From: Acholeplasmatales bacterium | GTDB taxonomy: Bacteria; Bacillota_I; Bacilli_A; Izemoplasmatales; Hujiaoplasmataceae | Length of the DNA: 8,991 bases | Reading direction: 5' to 3' | Assembly: GCA_003477305.1 (NCBI GenBank) | Contig: DMTN01000058.1 | Span: 61,132-70,122, forward strand | Shown here: one piece after another, positions 1 to 5,988 of the stretch | Layout of the letters: each line of letters begins with the position of its first letter | How positions within the stretch are numbered: position 1 is the stretch's first letter | Made by a program: the position numbers and the translations under genes | The notes under the pieces: model-generated | The model's database searches: none | Seen by the model: the letters and a program-made list of their open reading frames with translations, nothing else | Told to the model about the DNA's origin: nothing

Positions 1-1
1 C

Positions 2-970
2 AACCATACCGGCTGGGACCATCCGTGGATCAGCACCCATCCGGAGTGGTATACGCAGGATGACGAAGGCAACATCACGATCCCGTCCGGCACGAACTGG
101 AACGACGTCGCCGACCTGAACTATCTGAATTTCGAGATGCGGGCGGAGATGCTCGACGCGCTTACCTACTGGGTCACCGAATTCGACATCGACGGCTATC
201 GCTGCGACTATGCCGGCGGCGTTCCCCGCACTTTCTGGGAAACCGCGCGGACGGAACTCGATCAGATCAAGCCGCTCTTCTGGCTCGCCGAGGACGACAG
301 CCAGTTCACCCTCCTGGAGAACGCTTTTGAGGCGAATTACGCCTTCGCGATGATGAATACGATCAACGGCGTCGGCCTCGGATCGCACGACGCCGAGGAC
401 ATCCGCGCGATGCTCGATCTGAACGAAGGCCGCTATCCTTCGGGCCGTTTCCCGCTCTATTATGCGACCAACCACGACGTGAACGCCTGGGAGGGCAGCA
501 TCCCCGACCTGCTCGGCGACGGCGAGTTTGCGCTCGCCACGCTCGTCTTCACGATTCCGGGGATGCCGCTCATCTACTCCGGACAGGAGGTCGGGCTTGA
601 CCGCGAGCTCCGCTTCTTCGACAAGGACGAAATCGACTGGACCGGGTGGGAGACGAACGCCACCTTCCGTTTCTATCAGAAACTCGCCGCGCTCAAAAAG
701 CAGAACCCGGCGCTCTGGCACGGCCTTTCTGCCACACTCGACTTTCTTGGAAACGACGATCCCGACGTGCTCGTGTACGTTCGTACAAGCGGCGCGAGCC
801 GCGTCATCGTGATCCTGAACCTGTCCGATACGTCCCGTTTCCTGGAAGTGTCGCTGGGCGGCGCGGAAGGAACCTACCGCGACTACTTCACCGATGAAAC
901 CATCACCATCGGAGAAACGATGTCGATCCGACTCGAGGCCTGGGACTATCGCGTCTACATCCTATCCTAA
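2..970 (+). CDS. GH13 alpha-amylase-family glycoside hydrolase, 3' part (5' end outside window)
   Basis: This is the C-terminal 322 residues of a retaining alpha-glucan hydrolase; the frame is open from base 2, so the start lies upstream and the ATG at 137 is internal. GH13 conserved regions appear in order: the end of region I (NHT at the window edge), region II GYRCDYAGG with the nucleophile Asp at 206-208, region III FWLAEDD with the acid/base Glu at 290-292, and region IV TNHD with the transition-state Asp at 476-478. All three catalytic carboxylates are therefore present. The last 80 or so residues form the usual beta-sandwich domain C after the TIM barrel. The family cleaves alpha-1,4-glucosidic bonds in starch, glycogen or maltodextrins; the exact subfamily and the cellular location cannot be told without the N-terminus. 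A GC-rich hairpin follows the stop, so this gene probably ends its transcription unit. Confidence 0.93.
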   Translation, partial: NHTGWDHPWISTHPEWYTQDDEGNITIPSGTNWNDVADLNYLNFEMRAEMLDALTYWVTEFDIDGYRCDYAGGVPRTFWETARTELDQIKPLFWLAEDDSQFTLLENAFEANYAFAMMNTINGVGLGSHDAEDIRAMLDLNEGRYPSGRFPLYYATNHDVNAWEGSIPDLLGDGEFALATLVFTIPGMPLIYSGQEVGLDRELRFFDKDEIDWTGWETNATFRFYQKLAALKKQNPALWHGLSATLDFLGNDDPDVLVYVRTSGASRVIVILNLSDTSRFLEVSLGGAEGTYRDYFTDETITIGETMSIRLEAWDYRVYILS

Positions 971-987
971 TCCCATTCTGATCAGAC

Positions 988-1018
988 AAGCGCCCCGCCG
1001 ACACCGGCGTGGCGCTTT
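988..1018 (+). terminator. Probable intrinsic terminator after the GH13 gene
   Basis: AAGCGCC (988-994) pairs with GGCGCTT (1011-1017). After one C/T mismatch the stem continues as CGCCG (996-1000) with CGGCG (1005-1009) around the loop ACAC. It lies 17 nt after the stop codon. The stem is long and GC-rich, but the downstream T-run is short (TTT, then CGG), so termination may be partial. A second weak hairpin follows at 1026-1044. Confidence 0.6.
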
Positions 1019-1025
1019 CGGTTGC

Positions 1026-1047
1026 CCCGGTTCGCGGGACCGGGTTT
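1026..1047 (+). other. Second small hairpin in the GH13-ABC intergenic gap
   Basis: CCCGGT (1026-1031) and ACCGGG (1039-1044) form a 6-bp stem with a 7-nt loop, followed by TTT. It sits between the probable terminator and the ABC promoter. It could back up termination or be chance in GC-rich DNA. Confidence 0.3.
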
Positions 1048-1058
1048 GTCGAAATCCG

Positions 1059-1087
1059 TTGTCTTTGCCTGGTGATTGTTATACAAT
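1059..1087 (+). promoter_or_regulatory. Sigma-70/SigA-type promoter for the ABC exporter operon
   Basis: A -35-like TTGTCT (1059-1064, 4 of 6 consensus bases) is separated by exactly 17 bp from a -10-like TACAAT (1082-1087, 5 of 6). The region is AT-rich compared with its surroundings and lies just upstream of the first ABC gene. The transcript would start near 1094, leaving a leader of about 22 nt. The promoter is inferred from motif and position only. Confidence 0.6.
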
Positions 1088-1103
1088 AATACTGTTGCTT
1101 TGC

Positions 1104-1112
1104 GAGGTGATC
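1104..1112 (+). promoter_or_regulatory. Long Shine-Dalgarno sequence that fixes the start of the first ABC gene
   Basis: GAGGTGATC can pair over nine bases with the usual 3' end of bacterial 16S rRNA (GATCACCTC). Its GAGG core is 8 nt from the ATG at 1116. The same frame is open from 894, inside the GH13 gene, but no comparable site exists there, so 1116 is chosen. Confidence 0.85.
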
Positions 1113-1115
1113 GGG

Positions 1116-2900
1116 ATGTTATTTGGGAAACACTTAAACAGACTGTATCTCAAATACGGTCTGCTCTATCTTGTCGGTATCGCGGCGTTGGTCGCGGTCG
1201 ACTTTTATCAATTGGAAATCCCGACCCTCATCGGCGGCATCATCGGCGATCTCGAGCATATGACGCTTACCGAACAGGGTCTACTCGTATATGTTCTGCG
1301 CATCGCGATGATTTCGGCCGTGCTCGTCATCGGTCGCGTGGTCTGGCGCATCTGCATCATGGGCACGTCATGGCGGGTCGGCTACGATCTGCGCAACGAG
1401 ATGTTCGATCATGCGGAAAAACTGAGCCGCAATTTCTACCAGCAGAACAAGTCCGGGGCGCTCATGGCGCTTTTCACGAACGATCTCGACGCCGTCCGGA
1501 TGGCGTTCGGTCCCGGCATCCTGATGACGTTCGACGTCCTCTTCCTCGGTGCGTTCGCGCTCTATAAGATGTTCGCGCTGCAACCGGTCCTCACCCTCAT
1601 CACGATCGTCCCGCTCGCCCTCGTTTCGGTCATGGCGGCGTTCGTGAGCCGGATCACCGGCGCCAAGTTCAAAGCCCGTCAGAAAGCCCTCGAAAACATG
1701 TTCGATTTCACGCAGGAAAACTTCTATGGCATCTCCGTCATCAAGGCGTTCGTCAACGAACTGCGGGAAATCCGGCAGTTCGCGAAGATCAACAAGGACA
1801 ACTACGAAAAGAACATGTCGTTCGTCAAGGTCTCGACGCTTTTACACACCGGCATCGAGATGTTCATCACGCTGATCCGCATCATCATGCTGGCGGTCGG
1901 CGGCTACATCGCCTGGCTCACATTCGGGCTGGCGACGGGCGATCCGGCCAAACTCGACGCTTCCGGACTCGCCATGTTCGCCGGGTATTTCGGCACGGTC
2001 ATCTGGCCGATGATGGCGATCGGACGACTCATCAACATGCGGGCTCAAGCGCGCGCCAGCATGCAGCGCATCAGCGGCATGCTCGATGCGCCGATCGACA
2101 TCAAGGACGCCGAAAACGCCGTGACGGACATCGATATCAAAGGACACATCGTTTTCAACAACCTGACGTTCCGCTATCCCGGCTCGAAGGCCGAAGTCCT
2201 GAAAAACGTCGATTTTGAAATCAACGCCGGTGAAACGGTCGGGATCATCGGCCGGACCGGCTCGGGCAAGACGACGCTCGTCGACGTCCTGCTCCGGCTG
2301 TACAACCTGAAGTCGAACGAAGTCATCGTCGATGGCGTCGATCTGATGCGGATCCCGCTTCGGACGATCCGCGCCGCGATCGGCTACGTCCCTCAGGACA
2401 ATTTCATCTTCTCCGATACGGTCCGAAACAACATCGGTTTCGGTGTCGACGACGCCTCGCTCGAGGAAATCATCGAGATGGCGATCGCCGCCGACGTCCA
2501 CGAGAACATCGACGAGTTCCCCAACAAGTACGATACGATCGTCGGTGAGCGCGGCGTCACGCTGTCCGGCGGACAGAAGCAGCGCATCTCGATCGCCCGC
2601 GCCCTGATGAAGGATCCGCCGATTCTGATCATGGACGATTCCTTCAGCGCCGTCGACACGAAGACCGAAGAAGCGGTCCTCGCGCGGCTCCAGGAACTCC
2701 GCAGCGGAAAAACGACGATTTTGATCGCGCACCGCATCTCGACGATCAAGCACGCCGACAAAATCGTCGTCATCGACGACGGCAAAGTCGTCGCCGTGGG
2801 CACCCACGACGCGCTTTTGTCAACGTCGGCCCTCTATTCGGAAATGGTCATCCGCCAGCAACTCGAAGCGGCGATCGAAGGAGGGAATGCCAATGGCTAG
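1116..2900 (+). CDS. ABC exporter half-transporter with degenerate ATPase site (first subunit of a heterodimer)
   Basis: A 594-residue fused membrane-plus-ATPase subunit of a type IV (ABCB-like) exporter. The membrane domain (about 1-320) shows six hydrophobic stretches, near residues 14-33, 56-78, 133-154, 158-178, 243-272 and 285-305. The nucleotide-binding domain follows with A-loop Tyr354, Walker A GRTGSGKT (379-386, Lys385), Q-loop Gln427, signature LSGGQ (483-487), Walker B ILIMDD ending in Asp507-Asp508, and H-loop His539. The position normally held by the catalytic Glu is Asp508 (MDDSFSAVD). This is the hallmark of the degenerate-site partner in heterodimeric exporters such as LmrC of LmrCD, BmrC of BmrCD or TM287 of TM287/288. 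The intact LSGGQ should complete the active site built on the partner's Walker motifs. The gene overlaps that partner by 8 nt. The substrate is unknown; drugs, peptides and lipids are all possible for the family. Confidence 0.95.
   Translation: MLFGKHLNRLYLKYGLLYLVGIAALVAVDFYQLEIPTLIGGIIGDLEHMTLTEQGLLVYVLRIAMISAVLVIGRVVWRICIMGTSWRVGYDLRNEMFDHAEKLSRNFYQQNKSGALMALFTNDLDAVRMAFGPGILMTFDVLFLGAFALYKMFALQPVLTLITIVPLALVSVMAAFVSRITGAKFKARQKALENMFDFTQENFYGISVIKAFVNELREIRQFAKINKDNYEKNMSFVKVSTLLHTGIEMFITLIRIIMLAVGGYIAWLTFGLATGDPAKLDASGLAMFAGYFGTVIWPMMAIGRLINMRAQARASMQRISGMLDAPIDIKDAENAVTDIDIKGHIVFNNLTFRYPGSKAEVLKNVDFEINAGETVGIIGRTGSGKTTLVDVLLRLYNLKSNEVIVDGVDLMRIPLRTIRAAIGYVPQDNFIFSDTVRNNIGFGVDDASLEEIIEMAIAADVHENIDEFPNKYDTIVGERGVTLSGGQKQRISIARALMKDPPILIMDDSFSAVDTKTEEAVLARLQELRSGKTTILIAHRISTIKHADKIVVIDDGKVVAVGTHDALLSTSALYSEMVIRQQLEAAIEGGNANG
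2878..2884 (+). promoter_or_regulatory. Shine-Dalgarno AAGGAGG inside the end of the first ABC gene
   Basis: AAGGAGG lies within the last codons of the first ABC gene. Two in-frame ATGs follow: 2887 is only 2 nt away, too close for good initiation, and 2893 is 8 nt away, which is ideal. This decides the start of the second ABC gene as 2893 and suggests translational coupling. Confidence 0.8.
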
Positions 2901-4689
2901 ACAAAGCAGCATCATTGACATCGACACCATCCGCAGCCGCAAGTATTCCGACTGGACGATCATCAAACGCCTGCTCGCCTATCTCGGCCCCCATCTGATC
3001 AAGTTCATCCCGATTGCGATCTTTCTCGTCCTGCTTGTCGGCCTTGACCTGATCGGACCGCTTTTGCTGGCGCGCGTCCTTGACCTGCTCGGCAAGGACC
3101 CGATCGACATCGCGGGCATTCTCTGGATTTCGCTCGGATACGTCGGCATCATGGCGGTCAACGCGTTTCTTTCCTATCAGCAGACGATGCTCCTTCAGGG
3201 AATGGGACAGAAAGTCATCTACAGCATCCGCAAGGACGTCTTCGAACACATCGAAACGCTTTCGATCTCGCAGTTCAACAAGGTTCCCGTCGGCAAGCTC
3301 GTGACCCGCGTCACCTCCGATACCTCGACCTTGAACACGATGTATACCGACGTGCTCGTGAACCTGTTCCGCAATTCGCTGACGATCGTCGGCGCGTTCA
3401 TCACGATGTTCATCATGCAGTCGATGCTGTCGCTGTATATTTCGGCGGTCGTGCCGTTCGTCGTGATCGCCTCGATCATTTTCCGCAAGTTCACGCGCCG
3501 CGCCTACCGCAATGTCCGCACCCAGGTGTCGATCATCAACGCCTTTTTATCCGAACACCTGTCGGGCATGAAATTGATCCAGATCTTCAACCGCGAACCG
3601 AAGAAGTTGGATGAATTCAAAGAACGCAGCGGGAAACTCCGCAGGTATCAGCTGACGCAGATGAATACTTTTGCGATCTATCGTCCCTTCATGTATCTTC
3701 TGTATGTCATCGCGACTCTCATCGCGCTCTGGTTCGGCGGGAAGATGGCGATCCAGGGCATCATCACCTTCGGCATCCTCTACGCTTTCACCGATTACAT
3801 CCACAAGTTCTTCGATCCGATCCAGGAACTCGCCGAACAGTTCGATACGATGCAGGCGGCCTTCACTTCCGGCGAACGCATCTTCGAAATCCTCGATACG
3901 AAACCGGAAGTCCTCGACGAACCCGGCGCGCAGCCGATCGTCTTCCAGGGCAAAATCGAATTCAAAAACGTCTGGTTCGCGTACATCGAAGACGACTGGA
4001 TCCTGAAGGACGTCTCGTTCACGGTCAATCCGCGCGATACCGTCGCCTTCGTCGGCGCCACCGGCTCGGGCAAGACGACGATCCTCTCGTTGATCGTGCG
4101 CAACTACGACATCCAGCAGGGGCAGATCCTGATCGACGGCGTCGATATCAAGTCGATCGAAATCGGCTCGCTTCGAAAACAGGTCGGGCAGATGCTTCAG
4201 GACGTCTTCCTGTTCGCCGGTACGATCGAGTCGAACATCCGGCTCGGCGACGAAACGATCACCGACGCCGACATCATCGAAGCCGCGAAGTACGTGAACG
4301 CCGATCGTTTCATCGACCGGCTTCCCGAGAAGTACAGCGAACCGGTCCGCGAGCGCGGGAACAACTTCTCGTCCGGGCAGCGGCAACTGCTTTCCTTTGC
4401 CCGCACGATCGTGCACCGTCCGTCCATCATGATCCTCGACGAGGCGACCGCCAACATCGATACCGAGACCGAGGTCCTGATCCAGGAATCGCTCGCCAAG
4501 ATGATGAACATCGGCACGATGATCATCGTCGCCCACCGGCTTTCGACGATCCAGCACGTCGACAAAATCATCGTGATGCAGAAAGGCCGCATCATCGAAA
4601 TGGGCAATCATCAGGAATTACTGCGTCGAAAAGGGCATTATTATATGCTCTATCAACTTCAATACGACCACAAATACGAAAATATGTAA
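2893..4689 (+). CDS. ABC exporter half-transporter with catalytic ATPase site (second subunit of the heterodimer)
   Basis: A 598-residue subunit (600 if the ATG at 2887 is used) with the same plan as its neighbour. Membrane segments lie near residues 37-57, 74-96, 157-176, 178-197, 262-284 and 290-312. The ATPase domain has A-loop Tyr364, Walker A GATGSGKT (388-395, Lys394), Q-loop Gln436, signature FSSGQ (492-496), canonical Walker B IMILDE with Glu517, and H-loop His548. Here the Walker B is intact and the signature is the odd one: FSSGQ replaces LSGGQ. This mirrors the defect in the first subunit. The phrase DEATANIDTETE is typical of the LmrD/BmrD/TM288-type partner. The two proteins should form one exporter with one hydrolysing site (this subunit's Walker motifs plus the partner's LSGGQ) and one site that mainly binds ATP. 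No terminator is seen after the stop, so some read-through into the next gene is possible. The substrate cannot be read from the sequence. Confidence 0.95.
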   Translation: MARQSSIIDIDTIRSRKYSDWTIIKRLLAYLGPHLIKFIPIAIFLVLLVGLDLIGPLLLARVLDLLGKDPIDIAGILWISLGYVGIMAVNAFLSYQQTMLLQGMGQKVIYSIRKDVFEHIETLSISQFNKVPVGKLVTRVTSDTSTLNTMYTDVLVNLFRNSLTIVGAFITMFIMQSMLSLYISAVVPFVVIASIIFRKFTRRAYRNVRTQVSIINAFLSEHLSGMKLIQIFNREPKKLDEFKERSGKLRRYQLTQMNTFAIYRPFMYLLYVIATLIALWFGGKMAIQGIITFGILYAFTDYIHKFFDPIQELAEQFDTMQAAFTSGERIFEILDTKPEVLDEPGAQPIVFQGKIEFKNVWFAYIEDDWILKDVSFTVNPRDTVAFVGATGSGKTTILSLIVRNYDIQQGQILIDGVDIKSIEIGSLRKQVGQMLQDVFLFAGTIESNIRLGDETITDADIIEAAKYVNADRFIDRLPEKYSEPVRERGNNFSSGQRQLLSFARTIVHRPSIMILDEATANIDTETEVLIQESLAKMMNIGTMIIVAHRLSTIQHVDKIIVMQKGRIIEMGNHQELLRRKGHYYMLYQLQYDHKYENM

Positions 4690-4717
4690 TAATTTGCATA
4701 TAACATCTACTACTTTC

Positions 4718-4739
4718 CCCTATATGGGTTATAATAGGG
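4718..4739. repeat. Inverted repeat overlapping the -10 box
   Basis: CCCTAT (4718-4723) and ATAGGG (4734-4739) are perfect inverted copies separated by 10 bp. The right arm overlaps the last two bases of TATAAT. The centre-to-centre distance of 16 bp is too long for one helical turn, but the position suits a repressor operator. It could also be chance, since the arms are only 6 bp. Confidence 0.35.
4730..4735 (+). promoter_or_regulatory. Perfect -10 box (TATAAT) for the DUF1508 gene
   Basis: TATAAT sits in a strongly AT-rich 50-bp island just before the gene. No good -35 is found at 17-18 bp (CTACTA or TCTACT around 4706-4712), and there is no TGn extension. Predicted transcription would start near 4742, almost on top of the ribosome binding site. 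The poor -35 may mean that an activator is needed. Confidence 0.55.
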
Positions 4740-4742
4740 TGT

Positions 4743-4751
4743 GAGGTGATC
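4743..4751 (+). promoter_or_regulatory. Long Shine-Dalgarno sequence of the DUF1508 gene
   Basis: GAGGTGATC, the same nine-base element used by the first ABC gene, has its GAGG core 9 nt before the ATG at 4756. It strongly supports that start codon. Confidence 0.85.
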
Positions 4752-4755
4752 AACG

Positions 4756-5853
4756 ATGTGTTTTGCAAAATGGTTTAGAAAACGTGACAAGAATGGATCG
4801 AAGCCCGCTCCGCAACCCGTGAAAGCGACATCACCCGATGTCTTTACGATGCCCCGAACGACTCCCGTCGTCATTCAACCGGTTTGGGAACCGAGATTCC
4901 AAATGCAACCGGAAATGAAATCCGAAGTGCAACCGGAACCGAATCCCATCCCGCAGCCCGAACCGAATCCCATCCCGCAACCGGAACCGAAACCCGAAGT
5001 GCAGCCGGAACCGATGCCTGTTGCGGAACCGGAACCGAAGCCCGAAGTGAAACCGGTCGAACAGCCCGCTGCCCCGGAAAAACCTGTGCCCGTAATAGCG
5101 GAAGCCCCGAAATCATCGGCGTCCGGCAGGTATTCCGGCAAGTATGAAGTGTTCCCGGAAGCCGGACTCTTCAAATACCGCCTGAAGGCGTCAAACGGAG
5201 AAATCCTCGTCGTCAGCCAGGGATATTCGACCCGCAACGGCGCCACCGCCGGCATCGACACGTTCAAGAAGAACGTCGAGGGCGGTCTCTTTGATGTCTA
5301 TACCGACAAGAGCGGGTTCTCCCAGTTTATGCTTTTCAACGCGAACAAGTCACGGTTGATGGCAACCGGCGAATTCTATGAAACCGACGCACGCGTGCAG
5401 TCCGCCATCGAGTCCGTGAAAAAGTTCGTTTCAAACGACAAAATCATCCAGCTCGACGAGATTCCGGCGGACGAAATCCGGGAAGAACTCGTCAAACTCA
5501 GTCCTGTCGATCTGAACGACAACGGCAAGATCGAAATTGCCGTCGACGAAAAGAAGGAGTGGACCTTCACGCTCAAGGCGTCCAACGGCGAAGTCCTGTT
5601 CGAATCGAACGGCTATGCCTCCAAACCCGGCGCGATGATGGGATTAGAATCCGTCAAGAAGGCCGTCGAAGCCGGCAACTTCCGCGTCTCGCAAGACAAG
5701 CAGAATCGGTTCCAATTCAGCCTCTATGCGCCGAACAACACGATGGTCCTGACGGGCGAAACGTATCCGAATCTCGAGAATTGCCTGTCCGCCGTCGATT
5801 CCGTCCGGCGTTTCCTGCCGAGCGCCAAGATCATTGACAAACCGGCCGAGTAG
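4756..5853 (+). CDS. Stalk protein with Pro/Glu octapeptide repeats and four DUF1508 (YegP-like) modules
   Basis: A 365-residue protein of unknown function. Residues 1-16 are short and basic (MCFAKWFRKRDK...), with no signal peptide, lipobox or membrane helix, so it is probably cytoplasmic. Residues 17-118 are a Pro/Glu/Lys-rich, presumably extended linker containing octapeptide repeats (residues 51-98). Residues 129-359 hold four DUF1508-like units of about 50 residues in two tandem pairs: 129-177, 178-229, 258-307 and 308-359. Units 1 and 3 share the family core LKASNGE followed by GY and a lysine-rich helix; units 2 and 4 are a diverged second type. Escherichia coli YegP has one such pair; here the pair is duplicated and carried on a stalk. 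The family has no established biochemical role. The gene stands alone between its own promoter and a strong terminator. The DUF1508 assignment is from the repeat pattern; function is not inferred. Confidence 0.85.
   Translation: MCFAKWFRKRDKNGSKPAPQPVKATSPDVFTMPRTTPVVIQPVWEPRFQMQPEMKSEVQPEPNPIPQPEPNPIPQPEPKPEVQPEPMPVAEPEPKPEVKPVEQPAAPEKPVPVIAEAPKSSASGRYSGKYEVFPEAGLFKYRLKASNGEILVVSQGYSTRNGATAGIDTFKKNVEGGLFDVYTDKSGFSQFMLFNANKSRLMATGEFYETDARVQSAIESVKKFVSNDKIIQLDEIPADEIREELVKLSPVDLNDNGKIEIAVDEKKEWTFTLKASNGEVLFESNGYASKPGAMMGLESVKKAVEAGNFRVSQDKQNRFQFSLYAPNNTMVLTGETYPNLENCLSAVDSVRRFLPSAKIIDKPAE
4906..5049 (+). repeat. 24-bp coding tandem repeat (six octapeptide units, Pro/Glu-rich)
   Basis: Six consecutive 24-bp units encode QPEMKSEV, QPEPNPIP, QPEPNPIP, QPEPKPEV, QPEPMPVA and EPEPKPEV. 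Units 2 (4930-4953) and 3 (4954-4977) match at 22 of 24 bases, pointing to recent duplication; the outer units are degenerate. The phase is kept, so copy-number change would lengthen or shorten the linker without breaking the frame. Confidence 0.9.
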
Positions 5854-5870
5854 ATGACATCGCTTTGTGG

Positions 5871-5910
5871 AAAAGCCGGATTCCCCGTGAATCCGGTTTT
5901 TCTTTTTTTT
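5871..5910 (+). terminator. Strong intrinsic terminator after the DUF1508 gene
   Basis: CCGGATTC (5876-5883) pairs with GAATCCGG (5889-5896) around the loop CCCGT. The stem can extend through AAAAG pairing with the first Ts. It is followed by TTTTTCTTTTTTTT to 5910. It starts 17 nt after the stop codon. The upstream A-run is only four bases, so it is mainly a + strand terminator. It separates the DUF1508 unit from the cardiolipin synthase unit. Confidence 0.94.
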
Positions 5911-5946
5911 CCATCCCGAAAACGACACGAAAATCACACCGTCTTG

Positions 5947-5955
5947 TGGTATCAT
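5947..5955 (+). promoter_or_regulatory. Probable extended -10 promoter for the cardiolipin synthase operon
   Basis: TGG directly precedes TATCAT (5950-5955), giving a TGn extended -10 element. No recognisable -35 lies 17 bp upstream, which fits extended -10 promoters. Transcription would start near 5962, leaving a leader of about 27 nt. The strong terminator just upstream means that the genes downstream need their own promoter. Confidence 0.55.
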
Positions 5956-5978
5956 TAAAGTGATCGATTCGGCGTAAC

Positions 5979-5984
5979 GGAGGT
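5979..5984 (+). promoter_or_regulatory. Shine-Dalgarno GGAGGT of the cardiolipin synthase gene
   Basis: GGAGGT has its GGAGG core 5 nt before the ATG at 5989 and supports that start. Confidence 0.8.
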
Positions 5985-5988
5985 CTCG

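Noticed and set aside
894..1115. N-terminal extension of the first ABC gene back to an ATG at 894
   Set aside because: The extension overlaps the GH13 gene, crosses the terminator hairpin and promoter, and adds sequence foreign to ABC exporters; the GAGGTGATC site fixes the start at 1116.
1842..4611. Long - strand open frames (1842-2807 and 3547-4611) opposite the ABC genes
   Set aside because: They mirror the ABC coding sequence and give low-complexity Asp/Arg/Val-rich translations with no recognisable fold.
4694..4699. TTGCAT as the -35 box of the DUF1508 promoter
   Set aside because: It lies about 30 bp before TATAAT, far outside the usual 16-18 bp spacing.
4906..5049. Possible CRISPR-like array
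   Set aside because: The 24-bp units are directly adjacent without spacers and keep the reading frame of a Pro/Glu-rich linker, so they are coding repeats.
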